NCBI GenBank assembly: GCA_020161665.1
Contig: JAIUPA010000008.1
Coordinates: 1 to 51,561, forward strand
Reading direction: 5' to 3'
Source of the DNA: Pseudomonadota bacterium
Lineage (GTDB): Bacteria > Pseudomonadota > Alphaproteobacteria > Rhizobiales > Rhizobiaceae
DNA length: 51,561 bases
Position 1 is the first letter of the stretch, and each line of letters begins with the position of its first letter. The notes beneath the pieces were generated by a model that was not told where the DNA came from, made no database searches, and worked only from the letters and a program-made list of their open reading frames with translations. A program made the translations under genes and the position numbers. This document shows positions 43,424-51,561 of the stretch, in pieces.

Positions 43424-44650
43424 ATGACTACTTGTCGCTTCTGTTCCTCCCCGCTGACGCTGACGCTGGTCGATTTGGGGACAACGCCACTTGCAAACTC
43501 CAATCTGCGTTCGCGGGATGAGATCGTCAGCGAGAAGTCGTTTCCGCTGCATGTGATGGTCTGCGATGAATGCCGACTTGCCCAGACGACTGAGACCATC
43601 CCCGCGGATGCTATCTTCCACGACGATTATGCGTATTTCAGTAGTTTTTCGAACAGTTGGGTCGAGCATGCCCGCTGCTATTGCGAGGAGATGACGGTAC
43701 GATTCGGGCTGGGCAGTGGATCGCTGGTCATGGAGGTTGCCTCGAATGATGGTTATCTTCTGCAGCATTTCGTCAAGGCTGGTGTTCCTGTTCTAGGCAT
43801 AGAACCTGCCGGCAACTGTGCGGTGGAAGCCGAGCGCCGCGGTGTTCCGTCAATTGTTGAATTCTTTGGAAGCGAACTTGCAGGACGGCTGGTGTCGCAG
43901 GGTCAGCAGGCTGACCTCATGGCGGCGAACAATGTGCTGGCGCATGTTCCGGACATTTCCGATTTCATCAAGGGCTTCAGCATCGCTTTGAAGCCTGAGG
44001 GCGTCGTAACCTTCGAGTTCCCACACCTTCTCAACCTTATCAACCTAGTGCAGTTCGACACCATCTATCATGAACATTATTCCTATCTATCGCTTATTGC
44101 GGTGGAAACGATCATGCGACGTCATGGAATGCGGGTGTTTGATGTGCAACAGTTGCCCACGCATGGCGGCTCCCTACGAGTATTTGCCTGCCGAGAATCG
44201 GCCAGCCATGCCGAAATGAAAGGTCTTGGCGAGATCCGAGCCCTTGAAAAGGCCGCACGTCTTGACGAAAGCGCCGGTTATGAAGGGTTCACAGCGAAGG
44301 TGGAGAAAGTGCGCGATGACTTTCTCACTTTTCTTGCCGATGCTCGCAAAGCTGGTCAGTCGGTGATCGGGTATGGTGCTGCCGCCAAAGGAAACACGTT
44401 CATGAACTATTGCGGGTTGAACGAGACGGACATCGACTATGTCGCCGACCGCAATGTGCACAAGCAGGGCCGCTTGCTGCCGGGCATTCATGCGCCGATC
44501 TGCGATCCAGCTAGGATCGCAGAAACCCGTCCCGACTATGTCGTTATCCTGCCATGGAACTTGGCGCATGAGATTCAGCAGCAATTGCCGCAGATCCGAG
44601 AGTGGGGGGGGCGCTTCGTGACGGCCATTCCAGAACTCAAGGTATTCTGA
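43424..44650 (+). CDS. TylC3-like sugar C-methyltransferase
   Basis: A 408-residue methyltransferase of the NDP-hexose C-methyltransferase type (TylC3, NovU). The N-terminal zinc-binding domain has CRFC at 4-7 and CDEC at 47-50. A SAM fold has VMEVASNDGYLLQHF and LGIEPAGN at 102 on, and AANNVLAHVPD. HEHYSYLSL holds the conserved His pair, and GYGAAAKGNTFMNYCG opens the C-terminal domain. These enzymes methylate C3 of 4-keto-6-deoxy sugars. With rfbG it would give a CDP-3-C-methyl-4-keto-6-deoxyhexose. Regiospecificity is inferred from the family. Confidence 0.9.
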   Translation: MTTCRFCSSPLTLTLVDLGTTPLANSNLRSRDEIVSEKSFPLHVMVCDECRLAQTTETIPADAIFHDDYAYFSSFSNSWVEHARCYCEEMTVRFGLGSGSLVMEVASNDGYLLQHFVKAGVPVLGIEPAGNCAVEAERRGVPSIVEFFGSELAGRLVSQGQQADLMAANNVLAHVPDISDFIKGFSIALKPEGVVTFEFPHLLNLINLVQFDTIYHEHYSYLSLIAVETIMRRHGMRVFDVQQLPTHGGSLRVFACRESASHAEMKGLGEIRALEKAARLDESAGYEGFTAKVEKVRDDFLTFLADARKAGQSVIGYGAAAKGNTFMNYCGLNETDIDYVADRNVHKQGRLLPGIHAPICDPARIAETRPDYVVILPWNLAHEIQQQLPQIREWGGRFVTAIPELKVF

Positions 44651-44657
44651 GGCGTTT

Positions 44658-45215
44658 ATGGAACGCGTTGAACCAGAGTTCGGGAGCAAGATTGACGGTC
44701 CTGCCGTTATCGTTCCGACGAGGCACGAAGATGAACGCGGGCTTTTTGCCCGTGTGGTCTGCTCTCAAGAATTCGCTGGCCTCGGCATCACGTTCAAGTC
44801 GGTGCAGACTAGTCTTTCTCGCAATCTTTCCCTGCATACGCTGCGCGGCATGCATTATCAGCCGGGTGAATGGGCAGAAGGCAAGCTGGTGCGGGTGGGA
44901 CGTGGTGCCATTTATGACGTAGCGGTAGACCTTCGCCCTAAAAGCCCAACATATCTTAATTGGTGCGGAACGATTTTATCGGAAGAAAACCTTAGAGCTT
45001 TTTTTATTCCGCGCGGCTTCCTTCACGGTTTCCTTACACTCAAGCCTGACACGGATGTGATCTATGAAATTGATCGCATGTTCGAGCCGGGACATGGTGC
45101 GGGTTTTCGCTGGAACGATCCTGCCTTTTCAATTGATTGGCCTGCCGCACCCGCTGTGATTAGCGCACGCGATGCGGAATATGCTGATTATATTCGAATT
45201 GATTTCCACTCATGA
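44658..45215 (+). CDS. dTDP-4-dehydrorhamnose 3,5-epimerase-like (RmlC fold)
   Basis: A 185-residue RmlC-fold cupin. It keeps FARVVCSQEFAGLGI, the sugar-site HTLRGMHYQPGEWAEGKLVRVG with the catalytic His, FFIPRGFLHGFLTL, and YEIDRMFEPGHGAGFRWNDPAFSIDWP. In a CDP-sugar operon with a C-methyltransferase it probably acts on the CDP-4-keto sugar as a 3-, 5- or 5-only epimerase, as in mycarose or eremosamine pathways, not on dTDP-rhamnose. It begins 8 bases after the methyltransferase stop. Last gene of the operon. Confidence 0.9.
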   Translation: MERVEPEFGSKIDGPAVIVPTRHEDERGLFARVVCSQEFAGLGITFKSVQTSLSRNLSLHTLRGMHYQPGEWAEGKLVRVGRGAIYDVAVDLRPKSPTYLNWCGTILSEENLRAFFIPRGFLHGFLTLKPDTDVIYEIDRMFEPGHGAGFRWNDPAFSIDWPAAPAVISARDAEYADYIRIDFHS

Positions 45216-45253
45216 TGAAGGATGAACTTTGCTGACGTCTGATGCTTGCTAGA

Positions 45254-46093
45254 TCAGATTATTTTCTTTTCATCATCGGAAGGCCTTTCCAGCCGGTTGT
45301 GGCCGAAAAGTCCGGGTTGTACGATTCCAATGTGAAACCGGTTGTTACGCCACCACCATCTATTTTCCGGACAATTGATTGGATGCTCCAGATCTGGAAG
45401 TCCATTGACCTTCTTGTTTGTGACGTGTTCACGTGCGAACTTTATCAGCTTACCCAAGAAAAAATCCTTGGTAGTTATGAAGGATCTGTTGCACCAGTTC
45501 AGTGTGTTGGATTCAGCAACGAATATACCGTTACCTAACGGCTTGATGTGTTCTGTTCCAATCTCGGGGAAGTCGGGCAGGCAAATCGCTTCATTGGTTC
45601 GCGCCATTGCTGCGTCGCGACGCAAGCGCCCCAAAAGAGTTGGCCTGAGTGGGAATCCTGCCTTCCAATACCGATGGAAGCGTTGTGTTGGTTCGGTTAT
45701 TCTGGCCTGTAACTGGATGGCCTGTAATTTTTGTGTCTCCAGATGCATCAAGCATAGTTCAATGATTGAGCGACCGTTTATCTGGTCACGTAATAGACAA
45801 TCACATTCCATAACCATGATGGTTTCGGTCGAGGGAAGACTGGCCGCGAGCGCGAGTCCTTCTTGTATTCCAAGGTTACGTTCGGTGGCTACCGGAATAA
45901 AACCGAATGACTGTGCGATCTCCATTTCCTCTGGATCGCCTTCCTGACAAAGCACGAAACGTTCAACGAATAGGTCCGATATTGGAGCTAGGGCACCAAG
46001 TGTGTTTCGCAGTGTATTCGGGGCTTTCCAAGTCAAAATGGAAAGGCCTACTGGGGGGGCGCTGGAATTATAGGCTATGGACAAAAGGTTCAT
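45254..46093 (-). CDS. Putative glycosyltransferase, GT2-like, unknown
   Basis: A 279-residue protein. LSILTWKAPNTLRNTLGALA and VERFVLCQEGDPEEMEIAQS resemble a GT-A start; ATERNLGIQEGLALAASLPSTE then IMVMECDCLLRD place an acidic cluster at the expected metal site. Trp-rich C-terminus. I think it is a GT2 relative but activity is not certain. It is on the opposite strand and converges with the CDP-sugar operon. The ATG at 46093 has AAGGGG very close. Its G+C content is lower than greA's, like other genes of the island. Confidence 0.65.
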   Translation of the reverse strand: MNLLSIAYNSSAPPVGLSILTWKAPNTLRNTLGALAPISDLFVERFVLCQEGDPEEMEIAQSFGFIPVATERNLGIQEGLALAASLPSTETIMVMECDCLLRDQINGRSIIELCLMHLETQKLQAIQLQARITEPTQRFHRYWKAGFPLRPTLLGRLRRDAAMARTNEAICLPDFPEIGTEHIKPLGNGIFVAESNTLNWCNRSFITTKDFFLGKLIKFAREHVTNKKVNGLPDLEHPINCPENRWWWRNNRFHIGIVQPGLFGHNRLERPSDDEKKII

Positions 46094-46122
46094 CCCCTTA
46101 AGCGCGAAAAATGCATTTTCAC

Positions 46123-46155
46123 GAAATGCGACACCTTTATGGGCGTCCGCATTTC
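46123..46155. repeat. Inverted repeat at the right edge of the glycan locus
   Basis: GAAATGCG (46123-46130) and CGCATTTC (46148-46155), perfect 8-bp arms with a 17-base loop, between the last glycosyltransferase gene and the greA stop. No T run. Could be an operator or a boundary remnant. Confidence 0.4.
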
Positions 46156-46186
46156 GGAAAGTTGGTCACCGGCATTTTGGCCTCGC

Positions 46187-46663
46187 TCAGCCCCACTTGA
46201 TGGAGAGAATCTCGTAGCCCTTGGCACCGCCCGGTGCATTGACCTCGATCGAGTCACCCACTTCCTTGCCAATCAGCGCGCGGGCGATGGGCGAGGAGAT
46301 GGAGATGCGGCCAGCCTTCACATCGGCTTCCTGATCGCCGACGATCTGATAGATCTTCTCTTCTTCGCTGTCCTCGTCCACGAGCTTGACGGTGGCGCCA
46401 AACTTGATGGTCGAGCCGGACATCTTGGAAAGGTCGATCACTTCGGCGCGTGCCGTCAGGTCTTCCAGCTCGCCGATGCGGCCTTCATTGTGGCTCTGCG
46501 CTTCCTTGGCCGCGTGGTATTCGGCATTTTCAGAAAGGTCGCCATGGGCGCGGGCTTCGGCAATGGCCTCAATGATCCGCGGGCGTTCTTCCTGCTGGCG
46601 CCAACGCAGTTCCTCCTGCAGCTTCGTGAAGCCGCTCTGCGTCATCGGCACTTTCTCAACCAT
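46187..46663 (-). CDS. greA: Transcription elongation factor GreA
   Basis: A 158-residue cytosolic factor that enters the RNA polymerase secondary channel and stimulates cleavage of backtracked RNA. The N-terminal coiled coil ([48 protein letters not shown]) carries the acidic tip with Asp and Glu (DLSENAEY). The C-terminal domain has [14 protein letters not shown] and [13 protein letters not shown]. The ATG at 46663 has AAGGAATTGGAA; the longer frame would need a TTG. It marks the right edge of the glycan locus. A strong hairpin lies in its leader. Confidence 0.96.
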   Translation of the reverse strand: MVEKVPMTQSGFTKLQEELRWRQQEERPRIIEAIAEARAHGDLSENAEYHAAKEAQSHNEGRIGELEDLTARAEVIDLSKMSGSTIKFGATVKLVDEDSEEEKIYQIVGDQEADVKAGRISISSPIARALIGKEVGDSIEVNAPGGAKGYEILSIKWG

Positions 46664-46715
46664 TTCCAATTCCTTCTGTCTTCTCGTCGCGCAGCGGCGG
46701 ACACAAAAGAAAACA

Positions 46716-46741
46716 GGTCCCGAAGCCCAAGCTTCGGAACC
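46716..46741 (-). promoter_or_regulatory. Hairpin in the probable greA leader
   Basis: On the minus strand GGTTCCGAAGC and GCTTCGGGACC form an 11-bp stem (one wobble) with a TTGG loop, followed by CCTGTTTTCTTTTG. Upstream at about 46765-46771 is CTATAAG, a fair -10. If transcription starts there the hairpin is about 20-40 nt into the leader and could attenuate greA; otherwise it ends the mRNA of the MFS gene. Confidence 0.5.
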
Positions 46742-46847
46742 AGTTTCAAATCAATGTTCCGGGTCTTATAGCAGATTGCTTGCGCAAAAAGCCAGATTTT
46801 TCGAACGCGCGCTTTGACGCGTCCTTGGGCCGCGCCTCGGGTGGCGG

Positions 46848-48386
46848 TCAGTGGCCGGATGATGCCTCAATCGGCGGACCGTTCCGGTAGACGCTCTGGG
46901 CCAGCAGAGCGAGCAGGATGATCGTGACGGCGGCGGCAAGGCAGGTGAGGGCAAAGCCGGACGCGAAGGCTGTGCGAGCCTCCACCAGCCATGCGGCGTC
47001 ACTCAGGTGGACAGCTTTGGCGACCTCCAGCGCACCGCCGAGCGTTGCGCGCGCCTTTTCGGCATCCGCCGGGGCAAGCGCATCCATCGGGACATCGTGC
47101 ATGGCCAGCCGGTAGACGATGCCGCCAAGGCTGCCGAGAATGGCGACGCCCATGGCGCCGCCGAATTCCGCGCCCGTTTCGGAAATCGCCGAGGCCGCGC
47201 CGGATTGCTCCGGGGGCGCGGAGCCGACAATCAGCCCGGTGGTGGTGAGAACGACAGGCACGAAGCCGAGGCCGATGAGGCCGCTTGCTGCCAGCACGGC
47301 GTAGAGGCTTTGCGTGTAAGCCGCATAAGCCATCAGAAGGGTGCCGATGGCATTCACCAGCAAGCCGCCGAGCACCGTTTTGACTGGTCCGAAACGGTTC
47401 GTGACCCGCCAGGCCTGCAGCGACATCACCGTGAAAACGAGACTCGGCGCAATCGACCAGAGCGCGGCTTCCAGCGGTGTCTTGCCGAGCACCATCTGCA
47501 AAAACTGGTTCTGGAACAGGAAGATACCAAAGACAAAGAACACGCCGAACAGGTTGACCAGCAGCGAGGCGGTAAAGGAGGGAATGCGAAAGAGTGACAG
47601 GTTAATCAGCGGGTCGGCGAGGGTTTTCTGACGGCGGATGAAGACCACACCGAACACCAGACCGATGACAACCGGTGGCAGGTGGCGCAGTTGGAACCCG
47701 TCGAGCGCGATATGCTTGAGGCCGTAAATGACCGGCAGGACGGTGGCGAGCGACAAGGCGACGCTCAAGAGGTCGATGCGGCTCGCCGTTTCCGCCTTGT
47801 ACTCGGGCAGCAGCAGCGGTCCGGCGATGATAAGCGCCAGCATGATGGGCAGGTTGATGAGGAAGACCGAGCCCCAGTGGAAGAATTCCAGAAGGACGCC
47901 GCCAATCAGCGGGCCGACAAGGCCACCCAGAGCGAAGGCCGTGCCCCAGATGCCGATGGCACGGGTGCGTTCTTCCTCCACCGCAAACAGGTTGACGACG
48001 AGCGAAAGCGTCGAGGGGGCAATCGTGGCACCTGCAATACCGAGCAGGGCGCGGGCGATGATGAGCTGCGAGGCCGTGGTCGACAAGGCGGCCAACAGTG
48101 AGGCAATGCCGAAGGCGGCGGCTCCGATCATCAGCACGCGACGGCGACCGATACGGTCACCCAAAGACCCCATGGTCAGCAGGAAACCGGCCACCATGAA
48201 GCCGTATATGTCATTGATCCACAACAGCTCTGCGGCTGTCGGGTCGAGGTCGGCGATGATTGCGGGCATGGCGAGAAAGAGGACCGAAAGGTCCATCGAA
48301 TAAATCAGGCAGGCAATCGACAGCACGAAAAGGCCGACCCACTCGCGGCGTCCGGCAGGGGTAGGAAGGGCGGTGGTGTCCGTCAT
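46848..48386 (-). CDS. MFS drug efflux transporter, DHA2 (14-helix, SmvA/QacA-like)
   Basis: A 512-residue inner-membrane antiporter with about fourteen helices. Helix 1 region carries LSIACLIYSMDLSVLFLAMPAI (the D in helix 1 is typical), the loop motif A GSLGDRIGRRRVLM lies after helix 2, and ALLGIAGATIAPSTLSLV holds motif C features (GPLIGGVLLE). This type exports quaternary ammonium dyes and biguanides in homologues; substrate here unknown. The ATG at 48386 has ATGAGAGAGCGCC upstream (GAGAG). It is between greA and an AHSA1 gene, on the same strand as both; it may be a later insertion between greA and carB. Confidence 0.93.
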   Translation of the reverse strand: MTDTTALPTPAGRREWVGLFVLSIACLIYSMDLSVLFLAMPAIIADLDPTAAELLWINDIYGFMVAGFLLTMGSLGDRIGRRRVLMIGAAAFGIASLLAALSTTASQLIIARALLGIAGATIAPSTLSLVVNLFAVEEERTRAIGIWGTAFALGGLVGPLIGGVLLEFFHWGSVFLINLPIMLALIIAGPLLLPEYKAETASRIDLLSVALSLATVLPVIYGLKHIALDGFQLRHLPPVVIGLVFGVVFIRRQKTLADPLINLSLFRIPSFTASLLVNLFGVFFVFGIFLFQNQFLQMVLGKTPLEAALWSIAPSLVFTVMSLQAWRVTNRFGPVKTVLGGLLVNAIGTLLMAYAAYTQSLYAVLAASGLIGLGFVPVVLTTTGLIVGSAPPEQSGAASAISETGAEFGGAMGVAILGSLGGIVYRLAMHDVPMDALAPADAEKARATLGGALEVAKAVHLSDAAWLVEARTAFASGFALTCLAAAVTIILLALLAQSVYRNGPPIEASSGH

Positions 48387-48513
48387 GGCGCTCTCTCATG
48401 GGCATGATCAAGGCGCGGTCCAAAACGGACGGCGGATCATGTTTCGTGCAGGGCGCGCAACTTGGCGAGTTCATCAGAGCTTGGCAAGTGTTAAGTTTAT
48501 GACGGCCAAGGCT

Positions 48514-48948
48514 TCAGGATAGACCCAGGAACTGCTCCAGCCGGTCGAAGTTCTGCTCGTTGGCGGCGGCGATGAATTTCTGCAGTTCAACAAACTGTTC
48601 CGTTGCCTCGGAGGTCATGCGCCAGGAAAGGCGCGTTCCGGCCTCTTCGGCCTTGAAGGCCATGTCCAGCCGGAACACATGGATCGGGCCATGATGGAGA
48701 AAGGCGATGCGGTGCGGCGGCTCAACCACTTCGAAGGTGGAGTGATTGTCGAAATCCGTGCCGTTGGATGCGGTCATGGTGATGCGCCAGTCGCCACCGG
48801 GGCGGAGATCGAAGGCGTCGATGCGGTTGGTAAAACCGTTCGGACCCCACCAGTGAACGAGTTTCTGAGGGTTGGCGAAGGCGTCGAAAAGCGTCTCGTG
48901 ATCAACGGCAAAAAGCCGTTCGTTGAGGATTTCGATGATTTCGGACAT
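48514..48948 (-). CDS. SRPBCC/AHSA1-family protein
   Basis: A 144-residue START-like (AHSA1) protein. The family marks are TLFDAFANPQKLVHWWGPNGFTN, GGDWRITMTASNG, VVEPPHRIAFLHHG and WRMTSEATEQ. These form a hydrophobic cavity; some members help Hsp90, many have no known ligand. The ATG at 48948 has GTGAGGCCT upstream. It lies 52 bases from the carB stop and 127 from the MFS start. Function is not specified by the sequence. Confidence 0.85.
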   Translation of the reverse strand: MSEIIEILNERLFAVDHETLFDAFANPQKLVHWWGPNGFTNRIDAFDLRPGGDWRITMTASNGTDFDNHSTFEVVEPPHRIAFLHHGPIHVFRLDMAFKAEEAGTRLSWRMTSEATEQFVELQKFIAAANEQNFDRLEQFLGLS

Positions 48949-49000
48949 AGGCCTCACCCGAAGAGAAAGGCCGCCGGATGGCTCCGGCGGCGCTTGTCGA

Positions 49001-51561
<2,561 letters not shown>

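Noticed and set aside
31915..46093. Possible integrated mobile element carrying the glycan genes
   Set aside because: No integrase, transposase, tRNA gene or long direct repeats at the edges. The composition shift alone fits recombinational exchange.

Overview
The window is about 51.5 kb of high-GC chromosomal DNA from an alphaproteobacterium of the order Hyphomicrobiales (Rhizobiales), most likely Brucellaceae or a close relative. Evidence: a BA14K-family protein, a PetP/PetR-type regulator pair, an LsrB/VtlR-type LysR regulator beside trxB with two tandem AbcR-type small RNAs, an lgt-midA-pgeF run, and the small intergenic palindromes typical of this order. I recognise gene families and order, not a species. 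No tRNA, rRNA, CRISPR array, insertion sequence or phage gene was seen.

Layout. (1) 1-11.3 kb: the housekeeping genes ychF, pth, rplY and prs, all on the minus strand, interrupted by two accessory modules. One is a periplasmic solute-binding protein gene overlapping a membrane GGDEF-EAL gene. The other is an acetaldehyde-type aldehyde dehydrogenase with a DUF779 partner and an AcoR-like regulator lacking an AAA+ domain. (2) 11.3-17.6 kb: a lipoprotein, pgeF-midA-lgt (minus), then ubiK-like, ybjN-like, proC and csaA-like (plus). (3) 17.6-24.5 kb: a MarR / OmpR-type response regulator / histidine kinase run, an MBL-fold hydrolase, a BA14K protein, a cold-shock protein, an EamA transporter and two tiny membrane proteins. 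(4) 24.9-29.3 kb: aspartate aminotransferase, a DUF2188-like protein, an FkbM methyltransferase, and an ArsR regulator with an Old Yellow Enzyme reductase. (5) 29.4-31.8 kb: the tandem AbcR sRNAs, lsrB/vtlR and trxB. (6) 31.9-46.1 kb: a surface-glycan locus. It has several glycosyltransferases, an acyltransferase-3, an ELM1-like protein, methyltransferases and a CDP-sugar operon (rfbF, rfbG, a TylC3-like C-methyltransferase, an RmlC-like epimerase). Parts of it are clearly more A+T-rich than the flanks. (7) 46.2-51.6 kb: greA, a DHA2-type MFS efflux pump, an AHSA1/SRPBCC protein and the 3' three-quarters of carB, cut by the window edge.

Most notable: a proposed CDP-linked 3-C-methyl-6-deoxyhexose pathway in the glycan locus; the AbcR1/AbcR2-like pair with matching promoters and palindromic candidate operators; a NspS/MbaA-like periplasmic sensor plus c-di-GMP enzyme; a shared TGTCGCA operator candidate before both the AcoR-like gene and its presumed target; a perfect 8-4-8 palindrome at the ArsR promoter; and a strong hairpin in the probable greA leader. 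All functional statements come from reading motifs and gene order by eye; no database search was run.
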